From Afifella pfennigii DSM 17143 (GTDB lineage Bacteria > Pseudomonadota > Alphaproteobacteria > Rhizobiales > Afifellaceae): a stretch of DNA of 64,000 nt. The notes beneath the pieces are model-generated. The model did not search any database and had not been told where the DNA came from. It was given only the letters and a program-made list of their open reading frames with translations. The first letter of the stretch is position 1. Every line of letters begins with the position of its first letter. Shown one piece after another: positions 16,409 through 24,458 of the stretch. The translations under genes and the position numbers were made by a program. The DNA lies in the NCBI RefSeq assembly GCF_000688515.1, contig NZ_JHZK01000013.1, positions 1 to 64,000 on the forward strand. Reading direction: 5' to 3'.

Positions 16409-18205
16409 ATGGCCGCAGACTTTCCTGCCTGGACGAAGGTGGCGCCGCGCCTCGTCGATGTCGCCGCCGGCCGCGCCCCGGCCGATCTCGTCATCCGCGG
16501 CGGGCGCTGGGTGAACGTGCATTCCGGCGAGGTCGTCGAGCATACCGATATCGCCGTCGCCGCCGGCCGCTTCGCCTATTGCGGTCCGGACGCCTCCCAC
16601 ACCATCGGCGAGGCGACGGAGCTGGTGGAGGCGCAAGGCCGCTATCTCGTGCCGGGTCTGTGCGATGCGCATATGCATGTGGAAAGCGGCATGGTGACGG
16701 TGACGGAATTCGTGCGCGCCGTCGTCCCGCACGGCACCACGTCGATGTTCGTCGATCCGCACGAGATCGCCAACGTTCTCGGGCTCTTCGGCGTGAAGCT
16801 GATGCATGACGAGGCGCTGGCGGCGCCGATCAACGTCTTCCTCCAGGTGCCGAGCTGCGTGCCCTCCGCGCCGGGGCTGGAGCATGCCGGCGCCGAGCTC
16901 GGCCCCGAGGAGGTGGCGGAGGCCATCTCCTGGCCGGGGGTGATCGGCCTCGGCGAGGTGATGAATTTTCCCGGCGTTGCCGCGGGCGATGCAAAGATGC
17001 TTGGCGAGATTCTCGTCGCCGCCGGGGCGGGCAAGGTGATCGGCGGCCATTACGCCTCGCCCGATCTCGGCACCCCTTTTCACGCCTATGTCGCCGGCGG
17101 GCCGGCGGACGACCATGAAGGCACGCGCCTGGAGGATGCGGTGGCGCGCGTGCGCCAGGGCATGAAGGCGATGCTGCGTCTCGGTTCGGCCTGGTACGAT
17201 GTCGCCGCGCAGGTCAAGGCGGTGACGGAGAAGGGCCTCGATTCGCGCCATTTTCTCCTTTGCACCGACGATTGCCATTCCGGAACCCTGGTGGAGGAGG
17301 GGCATATGGACCGGGTGGTGCGCCACGCCATCGCCCAGGGCCTGAAGCCGGTGACGGCGATCCAGATGGCAACGCTCAACACCGCCGAGCATTTCGGCCT
17401 GGAGCGTGAGCTCGGCTCCGTGACGCCTGGAAGGCGCGCCGATCTGCTTCTCGTCTCCGACCTGCCCTCGCTTGCCATCGACGCCGTCTATGGGCGCGGC
17501 CGGTTCCTTGCGGCGAACGGCGAGCTTGTCGCCGAGATTGCGCCCTTCGCCTATCCGGCCGAGACCAAGGGCACGGTGAAGCTCGGCCGCGAGCTGTCGG
17601 CGACCGATTTCGCCGTGCCGGCGCCGGAGGGCGAGACCCCGGTGAGGGTGCGCGTCGTCGGCGTCATCGAGAACCAGGCGCCGACGCGGGCGCTTCAGCG
17701 CGAGCTCGGTGTGCGGAACGGCCGCCTGGAGGCCGACCTGGCCCAGGACGTGGCGCATCTTGCGCTGGTGGAGCGCCATCGCGGCACCGGCAAGGTTCAG
17801 AACGCCTTCGTTTCCGGCTTCGGCTACGATCGGCCTTGCGCCATCGCCTCCACCGTGGCGCATGACAGCCACCAGATGATCGTTGTCGGCACCGACCGCG
17901 CCGACATGGCGGCCGCCGCAAATCGCCTCGGCGAGATCGGCGGCGGCGTCGTGGTGATGTCCGCCGGCAAGGAGCTGGCGCTCGTCGAATTGCCCATCGC
18001 CGGGCTTCTGTCTGAGGAGCGGGCGGAGGTCGTCGCCGACAAGACGTGGCGGCTCGGCGAGGCGATACGCGCCTGCGGTTGCCGCCTCAACAACGCCTTC
18101 ATGCAGCACTCGCTCCTCGCCCTCGTCGTTATCCCCGAGCTCAGGATTTCCGATGAGGGGCTGATCGACGTCACGCGCTTTCAGAAGACGGAACTGTTCG
18201 TCTAG
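16409..18205 (+). CDS. ade: Adenine deaminase
   Basis: A 598-residue amidohydrolase that deaminates adenine to hypoxanthine. The metal site is visible in GLCDAHMHVESGMVTVTEF, followed by PHGTTSMFVDPHEIANVLG, VIGGHYAS, HFLLCTDDCHSGTLVEEGHMD and TLNTAEHFGLERELGSVTPGRRADLLL. The C-terminal adenine-deaminase domain ends with NNAFMQHSLLALVVIPELRISDEGL. ATG 16409 has GGAGAGACGAG upstream; an open frame from 16325 is not needed. Full length for the family. Confidence 0.95.
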   Translation: MAADFPAWTKVAPRLVDVAAGRAPADLVIRGGRWVNVHSGEVVEHTDIAVAAGRFAYCGPDASHTIGEATELVEAQGRYLVPGLCDAHMHVESGMVTVTEFVRAVVPHGTTSMFVDPHEIANVLGLFGVKLMHDEALAAPINVFLQVPSCVPSAPGLEHAGAELGPEEVAEAISWPGVIGLGEVMNFPGVAAGDAKMLGEILVAAGAGKVIGGHYASPDLGTPFHAYVAGGPADDHEGTRLEDAVARVRQGMKAMLRLGSAWYDVAAQVKAVTEKGLDSRHFLLCTDDCHSGTLVEEGHMDRVVRHAIAQGLKPVTAIQMATLNTAEHFGLERELGSVTPGRRADLLLVSDLPSLAIDAVYGRGRFLAANGELVAEIAPFAYPAETKGTVKLGRELSATDFAVPAPEGETPVRVRVVGVIENQAPTRALQRELGVRNGRLEADLAQDVAHLALVERHRGTGKVQNAFVSGFGYDRPCAIASTVAHDSHQMIVVGTDRADMAAAANRLGEIGGGVVVMSAGKELALVELPIAGLLSEERAEVVADKTWRLGEAIRACGCRLNNAFMQHSLLALVVIPELRISDEGLIDVTRFQKTELFV

Positions 18206-18216
18206 GCACCCCTGCC

Positions 18217-19134
18217 TCACGCTCCCATCTGTTTTCCGGCGGCCTTTCTTGCTTTCGGCGCCGCCTGCGCGCGTTGCAGATGCCGCGTCAGCCGCACCTC
18301 GGCCGCGTCCCAGACGCGCCGCAGCGCCTCCACCAGGACGAGGTAAAGCGCCGCCGCCCACAGATAGACCTGAAAGTCGAAGCTGCGCGAGAAGGCGAGC
18401 CTGGTCTCGCCCATCAGGTCGTAGACGGTGACAACGGAGGCGATCGCCGAGCCCTTGATCATGAAGATCACCTCGTTGCCGAGCGGGCGCAGCGCCGTCA
18501 CCAGCGCCTGCGGCGCGATCACCTTCAGGAAAATGATGGCGCGCGGCAGGCCGAGCGCCCTGCCACCCTCCCATTGGCCGCGGGCGACGCCGCGGATGGC
18601 CCCCTGGTAGATTTCTGCCTGATAGGCGGCGGTGTTGAGGGTGAAGGTGAAGGCGGCGCAGTTGAAGGCATCGCGGAAGAACCACCACAGCCCCGCCGCC
18701 TCCAGCGGCTCGCGGAACTGGCCGGCGCCGTAATAGATGAGGAAGGTCTGGGCGAGAAGTGGCGTGCCGCGGAAGAAATAGACATAGCCATAGGCGGCGG
18801 CGCCGAAGAGCTTGTTGGCCGAGAGCCGTCCGGCGGCGACCGGCAGGGCGAGCGCCGCGCCGAGGATAACGGAAAGGGAGACGAGCTCCACGGTGACGAG
18901 CAGCCCCGAAAGAAGGCTCGGCCCGTAGCGGGCAAGCAGCTCCGGGTTCCATTCGCGCGCCAGGAAGGCGAGGAGACCCGCGGCGGCGGCCACCCATAGG
19001 AGCAGCATCGCCGTGCCGGCGATGCGCGCCTTGGAGACGCGCCTTGCCGAAGGGGGAGGCGGCTCCGGCGCGATCAGCGTAGCGGCGACATAGGGTTTTT
19101 CGGCCGCCGCGCCGGCCGTCTCACGGCCGCTCAT
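18217..19134 (-). CDS. Polar amino acid ABC transporter permease (HisM/GlnP type)
   Basis: A 305-residue inner-membrane permease. After a Pro-rich cytoplasmic N-terminus come membrane helices and the EAA loop (YQGAIRGVARGQWEGGRALGLPRAIIF), plus FFRGTPLLAQTFLIYYG typical of amino-acid permeases of the His/Glu/Arg type. It starts with an ATGA overlap on the stop of the second permease gene. The C-terminal 30 residues are basic and Ala-rich. Confidence 0.9.
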   Translation of the reverse strand: MSGRETAGAAAEKPYVAATLIAPEPPPPSARRVSKARIAGTAMLLLWVAAAAGLLAFLAREWNPELLARYGPSLLSGLLVTVELVSLSVILGAALALPVAAGRLSANKLFGAAAYGYVYFFRGTPLLAQTFLIYYGAGQFREPLEAAGLWWFFRDAFNCAAFTFTLNTAAYQAEIYQGAIRGVARGQWEGGRALGLPRAIIFLKVIAPQALVTALRPLGNEVIFMIKGSAIASVVTVYDLMGETRLAFSRSFDFQVYLWAAALYLVLVEALRRVWDAAEVRLTRHLQRAQAAPKARKAAGKQMGA

Positions 19135-19850
19135 CGCGCCGCCTCGCCGCGCCGCGCCCAGCGGTCGATGCCGCCGATGCCGAAGGAGGAGAGGATGGAG
19201 AGCGCCAGATAGATGAGGCAGGCGACGGCGTAGAAGAAGAACGGCTCCTTGGTGACGCCGACGGCGATATTGGTGTTGCGCAACAAATCGTTGAGCGCGA
19301 TCACCGAGACGAGACTGGTATCCTTGAGGAGGATAAGCCAGAGATTGGAAAGGCCCGGCAAAGCGAGCCGGACGAGTTGCGGCAGGATGACGAGCCGCAT
19401 CGTCGCCGCCGGCCTCAGGCCCAGCGCATGGGCGCCCTCATACTGTCCCTTCTGGATGCCGCGGAAGGCGGAGAGGAAAACCTCGCTGGCGAACGAGGCG
19501 AAGACCAGCGACAGGGCGATAACGCCGGCGGTGAAGGCAGAGAATTCGATATAGCGGTCGAAAAGCAGCCGGAAGAGCTGCTGCAGCGCGATCTGCCCGC
19601 CGTAATAGATGATAAAGAGGGTGAGAAGCTCCGGCAGGCCGCGGAAGATGGTGGTGAGGATGGTCGCCGAGGTGACCAGGCTCCTCTCGCCGCTATCCTT
19701 GGCGAGCGCCAGGAGAAAGCCGAGGACAAGGCCGATCGGCAGCGTGACGAGGGCGAGCGCCACGGTGACGCCGAGGCCCGCGAGGAGCTCGTCCCCCCAA
19801 CCCTCAGGCCCGAAGGAGAGAAGGCCGAAAAGCTCAGCCAAAGCCGGCAC
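19131..19850 (-). CDS. Polar amino acid ABC transporter permease (HisQ type)
   Basis: A 239-residue permease with LLAGLGVTVALALVTLPIGLVLGFLLAL, IFRGLPELLTLFIIYYGG, the EAA loop FRGIQKGQYEGAHALGLRPAATMRLVILPQ, and LLKDTSLVSVIALNDLLR. It is the partner subunit of the next permease; together they form the membrane channel of the importer. The GTG start at 19850 begins VPALAELFG. No ATP-binding subunit gene is present on either side. Confidence 0.9.
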   Translation of the reverse strand: MPALAELFGLLSFGPEGWGDELLAGLGVTVALALVTLPIGLVLGFLLALAKDSGERSLVTSATILTTIFRGLPELLTLFIIYYGGQIALQQLFRLLFDRYIEFSAFTAGVIALSLVFASFASEVFLSAFRGIQKGQYEGAHALGLRPAATMRLVILPQLVRLALPGLSNLWLILLKDTSLVSVIALNDLLRNTNIAVGVTKEPFFFYAVACLIYLALSILSSFGIGGIDRWARRGEAAR

Positions 19851-19865
19851 GCGCCCCTTGCGGAA

Positions 19866-19889
19866 AGGCGGGGCTTTGCCGCCCCGCCT
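19866..19889 (-). terminator. Perfect 9-bp hairpin between solute-binding and permease genes
   Basis: AGGCGGGGC at 19866-19874 and GCCCCGCCT at 19881-19889 form a perfect stem around TTTGCC. It sits in the 59-base gap after the binding-protein gene and before the permease genes. There is no T-run, so it is more likely an mRNA-stabilising or attenuating hairpin than a full terminator. Such structures commonly raise binding-protein levels over permease levels. Confidence 0.55.
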
Positions 19890-19909
19890 CCCGAAGCCTC
19901 AGCCGAGGC

Positions 19910-20683
19910 TCACTCGCCATAGACGTCGAAGTCGAAATACTTGTCGTTGATTTCCTTGTAGGTACCGTTCTCGCGGATAGCGGTGATGGCGGCGTTGATC
20001 TTTTCCCTCAGTTCGTCGTCGTCCTGGCGCAGGGCGATGCCGATGCCCTCGCCGACGACGGCCGTATCGGTGATATCCTCGCCCACGAAGGTGCAGCATT
20101 CGGCCCCGGCGCTGTCGATCCATTCCTGCCCGACGAACTTGTCGACGAGCACGGCGTCGAGCCGGCCGGCCTCAAGATCGGCGTTCGCCTCGTCCTGCGT
20201 CGGATAAAGACGCACGTCGGACTCGCCATAGGCGTCCTGCAGGTGATTGCCGCTGATCGTGGAGGACTGAGCGCCGACCGACTTGCCGGCGAGCGCCTCG
20301 GGCGTGACTTCCGTGATGTCGCTGTCCTTCGCCGCCATGAAGGCGACCGGCGAGGTGTAGTATCTGTCGGTGAAGTCGACCTGCTGCTTGCGCTCCTCGG
20401 TGATCGACATGGAGGCGACGATGGCGTCGTACTTGCCGGCCAGAAGCGCCGGGATGATGCCGTCCCAGTCCTGCGTGACGAATTCGCACTCCACCTGCAT
20501 CTCCTCGCAGAGCGCCTTGGCGATATCGATGTCGAAGCCGACGAGCTGACCGTCGGAGGTGAGTTCGTTGAAGGGCGGATAGGCTCCCTCCGTGCCGATG
20601 CGGACTTTCTCCTGTGCGGCGGCCGGCGCCGCGGCCATGGCGAGAAGGGCGGCGGCTGCCGCCAGGTTGCGGAATAGGGTCAT
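19910..20683 (-). CDS. ABC transporter periplasmic amino-acid-binding protein
   Basis: A 257-residue family 3 solute-binding protein. The signal peptide of about 23 residues (TLFRNLAAAAALLAMAAAPA) cleaves before QEKVRIG. The mature part shows VRIGTEGAYPPFNELTSDGQLVGFDIDIAKALCEEM, WDGIIPALLAGKYDAIVASMSITEERK and VDFTDRYYTSPVAF. It would capture a polar or basic amino acid (the lysine/arginine/ornithine-binding type) and deliver it to the two permeases that follow. ATG 20683 is chosen at the signal peptide. Confidence 0.92.
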   Translation of the reverse strand: MTLFRNLAAAAALLAMAAAPAAAQEKVRIGTEGAYPPFNELTSDGQLVGFDIDIAKALCEEMQVECEFVTQDWDGIIPALLAGKYDAIVASMSITEERKQQVDFTDRYYTSPVAFMAAKDSDITEVTPEALAGKSVGAQSSTISGNHLQDAYGESDVRLYPTQDEANADLEAGRLDAVLVDKFVGQEWIDSAGAECCTFVGEDITDTAVVGEGIGIALRQDDDELREKINAAITAIRENGTYKEINDKYFDFDVYGE

Positions 20684-20742
20684 GCTGTCTCCCGGTATTC
20701 TTCGTCGGCGGCCATTCGCGAGCGGCCGTCTTGCGCCATAAT

Positions 20743-20761
20743 CGGCCGAAAAAATCGGCCG
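20743..20761. terminator. Hairpin CGGCCGA/TCGGCCG between moeA end and binding-protein gene
   Basis: Read on the minus strand, CGGCCGA and TCGGCCG (7-bp arms) enclose a loop of five T. It lies 65-83 bases past the moeA stop and 60-78 bases upstream of the binding-protein start. It could end the moeA transcript or be an operator of the transporter; the lack of a T-run after the stem keeps confidence low. Confidence 0.4.
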
Positions 20762-20825
20762 GCGCAACTGTCTTGGCGCGCGTTGCGCTGCGGCAAGGGG
20801 CCCTTCTTCTTGTCTTGCTCTTGCT

Positions 20826-22118
20826 TCAGAGCCCGAACCCGGCGAAGGGCAGGAAGGTGACCTGTTCGCCCTTTGAGACGCGGGTGACTTCTTCATCGAG
20901 CTCGATGAGGCCGTTCGCCTCGCGCAGCCCGGTGATAAGGCCGGAGCCGTCGCGCGGGAATTTTTCCGCGACAAGCCCCCCGTCCGGTCCGTAGACGAGC
21001 CGCCCGCGCAGGAATTCGCGCCGGTCCGGCTTCTTCTTGTCGATGTTGAAGCCCGCCGCGACGGGAAGGCGCAGCGGCTCCGCCCAATCGGCGCCGGCGA
21101 GCTTCATGAGGACGGGCCGCGCATAGAGAAGGAAGCAGACGAAGGCGGCGACTGGATTGCCCGGCAGCCCGAGGGCGGCGCAGCGCCCCTCTTCGCCGAT
21201 CTCGCCAAACGACATGGGCCGTCCCGGCTTGATGGCGAGCTGCCATAGATGCCGCTTGCCGAGCCGTTCCCAGGCGCCGACGAGATGATCCTCCTCGCCG
21301 CGCGAGGCGCCGCCCGTGGCGATGACGGCATGATGGCTGGCGGCGGCCGTGGCGAGCCTTTCCTCCACCGCTCCGGCGCGGTCGGGCACGATGCCGAGAT
21401 CGCTCACCACAACGGGCAGCGTTTTGAGCAGGGCGGAAAGCAGGAAATGATTGGCGTCGTAGATACCGCCGGCTGGCAGTTCCTCGCCCGGCCGCACGAT
21501 CTCGTCGCCGGAGGAAAGGAGCGCCACGCGCACCTTCTCAAACACCTTGACCTCAGCCTTGCCGATGGAAGCGATGGCGGCGATTTCCGGCGCGCTCAGA
21601 CGCGTGCCAGGCGCAGCGATGCTGCCGCCTTCGGCGAGATCCTCGCCGGCGCGGCGGCGGTTGGCGCCCGGCCTGAGGCCGGTGGGGACGACGACAAAAT
21701 CCTGCCCCTCCTGGCTGTGGCGCTCGCAATCTTCCTGCATGGCGACGGTATCGGCACGCTCCGGCATCGGAGCGCCGGTGAAGATGCGCGCCGCCGAGAA
21801 GGGGGGAAGAGCGCCTTCGGCCGGGTGCCCGGCGGCAAGGCGTCCGGCAAGCGGAAAAAAGCCGCCCGTCGCCGCGTGCTCCTCGTGGCGGAAGGCGTAG
21901 CCGTCGACCGCGGAATTGTCGAAGCCGGGCACGTTGCGCGGTGCCGTGATCTCCTCCGCTAGGATGCGCCCGTCGGCATCTGCAAGCGGCACGCGCTCGC
22001 TGGCGACGACGCGCGCGGTCCGCTCCTTCAGGATAGCGAGCGCCTCCTCGTGGCGCAGCCGGTCGCGGTCGTGCAGGAAGCAGTCGTCGGCAAGCGGGGC
22101 CGGCCGGTGATCTTTCAT
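20826..22118 (-). CDS. moeA: Molybdopterin molybdenumtransferase
   Basis: Inserts molybdate into adenylylated molybdopterin. It has 430 residues with the MoeA order: domain III PGFDNSAVDGYAFR, ARIFTGAPMPERADTVAMQED, the catalytic domain VALLSSGDEIVRPGEELPAGGIYDANHFLL, then GGASRGEEDHLV, KPGRPMSFGEI and LGLPGNPVAAFVCFLLYARP, and the C-terminal beta domain. It follows mobB with a 4-base overlap as part of a fdhD-mobA-mobB-moeA run on one strand. Confidence 0.95.
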   Translation of the reverse strand: MKDHRPAPLADDCFLHDRDRLRHEEALAILKERTARVVASERVPLADADGRILAEEITAPRNVPGFDNSAVDGYAFRHEEHAATGGFFPLAGRLAAGHPAEGALPPFSAARIFTGAPMPERADTVAMQEDCERHSQEGQDFVVVPTGLRPGANRRRAGEDLAEGGSIAAPGTRLSAPEIAAIASIGKAEVKVFEKVRVALLSSGDEIVRPGEELPAGGIYDANHFLLSALLKTLPVVVSDLGIVPDRAGAVEERLATAAASHHAVIATGGASRGEEDHLVGAWERLGKRHLWQLAIKPGRPMSFGEIGEEGRCAALGLPGNPVAAFVCFLLYARPVLMKLAGADWAEPLRLPVAAGFNIDKKKPDRREFLRGRLVYGPDGGLVAEKFPRDGSGLITGLREANGLIELDEEVTRVSKGEQVTFLPFAGFGL

Positions 22119-22630
22119 GAGACTGAGGATAGGGCGAGCCGGTCGGCAATGAAATCGGCGATCCCGGCGATGTCGTTGAGGTCGAAGAGCGGCAGGCCGC
22201 CCGTTTGCGCGTCGTGGTCGGCGGCGACGGCGAGGATCGTAGGGTCGGAGGCGGCAAGTGCCTGACCCGACTTTCCCTCGCCTCGGCGCACTTCGATCTT
22301 GAAGTGCCGCTCGCGCTTATAGCCCTCGATCAGGATGAGGTCGCAGGGCGAGAGCCGCGCCACGATCTCCGCAAGAGGCGGCTCCTCCTCGCCGGCAAGC
22401 TCGTGCATCAGCGCCCAGCGGTAGCTGGAGACAAGCATGACCTCGCGCGCCCCGGCCTCACGGTGGCGGAAGGAATCGGTTCCTTCCTGGTCGACATCGA
22501 AGGCGTGGTGGGCGTGCTTGACCGTGGAGACGGAGAGGCCGCGGGCACAGAATTCGGCGACGAGCCGGGCGACGAGCGTCGTCTTGCCGGAATTCTTCCA
22601 GCCGGTGATCCCGAAAACTGGTGTTGGCAT
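22115..22630 (-). CDS. mobB: Molybdopterin-guanine dinucleotide biosynthesis adapter protein MobB
   Basis: A P-loop GTP-binding protein that assists MobA. The Walker A is GWKNSGKTTLV, followed by VSTVKHAHHAFDVDQEGTDSFRHREAGA, characteristic of MobB, and DLILIEGYKRERHFKIEV. ATG 22630 (MPTPVFGITGW) gives the normal family length of 171 residues. A TTG start at 22654, overlapping the mobA stop, is also possible and would add eight residues. Its end overlaps the moeA start. Confidence 0.92.
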   Translation of the reverse strand: MPTPVFGITGWKNSGKTTLVARLVAEFCARGLSVSTVKHAHHAFDVDQEGTDSFRHREAGAREVMLVSSYRWALMHELAGEEEPPLAEIVARLSPCDLILIEGYKRERHFKIEVRRGEGKSGQALAASDPTILAVAADHDAQTGGLPLFDLNDIAGIADFIADRLALSSVS

Positions 22631-22646
22631 GCGTTTGGAAAGGGCC

Positions 22647-23312
22647 TCAGCCAACCGCCTCGACGCGTTTCAGGGCGGCCATCATCGTTTCCGCCTCCTC
22701 TGCGTCTTCCGGCGTGTTGACGTTGAAAAAGGGGTCGATCTGTTGCCCGTCGGCTTCCAGATGATCGAAGGGCACGTTGAGGCGCAGATGCCTGTCGGCG
22801 AAATCGAGGATCTTGTTGCTTTTGCCCTTCTTCAGCCATTCTTCCAGATCGTCCGCGAGCGCCACAGGCCACAGGCCGAAGACCGGATGTACGCCGTTGA
22901 AGGAGGCCGCCACCGCGATGGTGCCCTCGTCGTGGCCGCAGCCTTCGGCGAGGCGGGCGACGAGATCGGTGGGGAAGAACGGCGTGTCGACCGCGGCGGA
23001 GGCCATGAAGCGGGCCTGCGGGCAGAAGACCTGGCTCCAGCGCATGCCGGCGAGAATGCCGGCGAGCGGTCCCGGATTGCCGTCGATGCCGTCCGGCACG
23101 ACCGGCAGGGCGAATCGGTCGAAACGGTGCGGATCGCCGTTGGCGTTGATGATCAGCCGCTCCACCTGCGGCGTAAGCTTCTCCACCGCATAGGCGAGCA
23201 TGGGCCGCCCGGCGATCTCCTTCAGCGGCTTGTCGCCGCCCATGCGCCGCGACAGGCCGCCGGCGAGAATGACGCCGGTGATCGGCCAGACCTCGGGATG
23301 GTCCTCGCTCAC
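22647..23312 (-). CDS. mobA: Molybdenum cofactor guanylyltransferase
   Basis: Transfers GMP from GTP to Mo-molybdopterin to make the bis-MGD cofactor used by DMSO-reductase-family enzymes such as formate dehydrogenase. A 221-residue nucleotidyltransferase with GVILAGGLSRRMGGDKPLKEI, the DGIDGNPGPLAGILAGM region, VDTPFFPTDLVARL and FNVNTPEDAEEAE. It begins with GTG (VSEDHPEV). The adjacency to fdhD points to a formate dehydrogenase elsewhere in the genome. Confidence 0.94.
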   Translation of the reverse strand: MSEDHPEVWPITGVILAGGLSRRMGGDKPLKEIAGRPMLAYAVEKLTPQVERLIINANGDPHRFDRFALPVVPDGIDGNPGPLAGILAGMRWSQVFCPQARFMASAAVDTPFFPTDLVARLAEGCGHDEGTIAVAASFNGVHPVFGLWPVALADDLEEWLKKGKSNKILDFADRHLRLNVPFDHLEADGQQIDPFFNVNTPEDAEEAETMMAALKRVEAVG

Positions 23313-23379
23313 GTTGCCTCGAAACGGTTCGCTGGAAGCGGGCAGCCCCGCTGAAACGTGGTTGTTGCTCGGCGATGCA

Positions 23380-24318
23380 TCATCGGCCTCTCACCCCGCG
23401 GCCTATATAACCGGCCTCGGCCTTGAGGTGAAGCCGGGTCGGGCGATCGGCTTCGCCCTTTCGCCGGTGCTCGGCGCGCTCCTCCTCGCCCTCCTGCGGC
23501 GCGGCGTCGAAGACGATGCGCTGCTCGCCGGCGACGGCGATGAAGCGGCGCCCGCGCGCCCGGCCGATGAGGGTGAGGCCTGCCTGGCGCGCCAACTCCA
23601 CGCCCGCGGCGGTAAAGCCCGATCGCGAGACGAGGATCGGGATGCCCATGAGGACCGTCTTGATCACCATTTCTGAGGTGAGCCGGCCGGTCGTGTAGAA
23701 GATCTTGTCCTCCGGCGAAACGTCGTTCAGCCACATATGGCCGGCGATCTTGTCGACGGCGTTGTGGCGGCCGACGTCCTCCATATAGACGAGCGGCCGG
23801 TCCTCTTGGCACAGCACACAGCCATGGATGGCGCCGGCGGCAAGATAGAGCGAGGGCGTCTGGTTGATCGCCTTGGTCAGCGTCTGCAGCCAGCGGGTGC
23901 GGATGACAGCGCCCTCTGCGAGCCGGACGCTCTCGAAGCCCGCCATCACATCGGCGAAGACCGTGCCCTGGGCACAGCCGGAGGTTCTGACCCGCTTCTT
24001 CAGTTTCTCCTCGAAATTCGTCTCGCGCGCCGTGCGTACGACGACGACGCCGAGCTCCTCGTCGTAATCGATGCCGGTGAGCTTCTCGTCCTGCGCGAGC
24101 ATGTTCTGGTTTTTCAGGTAGCCGACGGCGAGAAGTTCAGGATGGTCGCCGATGGTCATCATGGTGACGACTTCCTGGGCGTTGAGATAGAGCGTCAGCG
24201 CCCGTTCCGTCACCACGCGGGCGGTGACGGGCGCGCCGCTCTCGTCGATGCCGCAGACCTCGCTGGAAAGCCTTGGATCCTCCGGGTCCGGTCGGATGAT
24301 GGTGGTCTCGCCGCTCAC
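23380..24318 (-). CDS. fdhD: Formate dehydrogenase accessory sulfurtransferase FdhD (variant Cys loop)
   Basis: A 312-residue FdhD protein that sulphurates the molybdenum cofactor of formate dehydrogenase. Conserved parts are ERALTLYLNAQEVVTMMTIGDHPELLAVGYL, VYMEDVGRHNAVDKIAGHMW, FYTTGRLTSEMVIKT and ILVSRSGFTAAGVELA. The usual CGVCG-like loop reads RTSGCAQGTVFADVM here, with one Cys. A second Cys pair appears further on in AIHGCVLCQ, where most FdhD have no cysteines. This looks like a consistent subfamily rather than damage. The C-terminal 40 residues are charged. Confidence 0.85.
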   Translation of the reverse strand: MSGETTIIRPDPEDPRLSSEVCGIDESGAPVTARVVTERALTLYLNAQEVVTMMTIGDHPELLAVGYLKNQNMLAQDEKLTGIDYDEELGVVVVRTARETNFEEKLKKRVRTSGCAQGTVFADVMAGFESVRLAEGAVIRTRWLQTLTKAINQTPSLYLAAGAIHGCVLCQEDRPLVYMEDVGRHNAVDKIAGHMWLNDVSPEDKIFYTTGRLTSEMVIKTVLMGIPILVSRSGFTAAGVELARQAGLTLIGRARGRRFIAVAGEQRIVFDAAPQEGEEERAEHRRKGEADRPTRLHLKAEAGYIGRGVRGR

Positions 24319-24458
24319 GGCTCCCTCGCTCGGCCGGCGCTGCGGCCCTCAGGCCCTTGCGGGCATGGGTTTGAACTTCGCCCGCACGGGGAATATGTCA
24401 AGCCGCGAGCCGGGCCATGCCATGCGGCGCTGCCAAAACCGGCCGGCGAAGGAGCGAC

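Noticed and set aside
16334-18997. 887-codon open frame on the minus strand opposite ade
   Set aside because: It is a high-GC shadow frame of ade and of the permease gene with Arg/Gly/His-rich composition and no domain.
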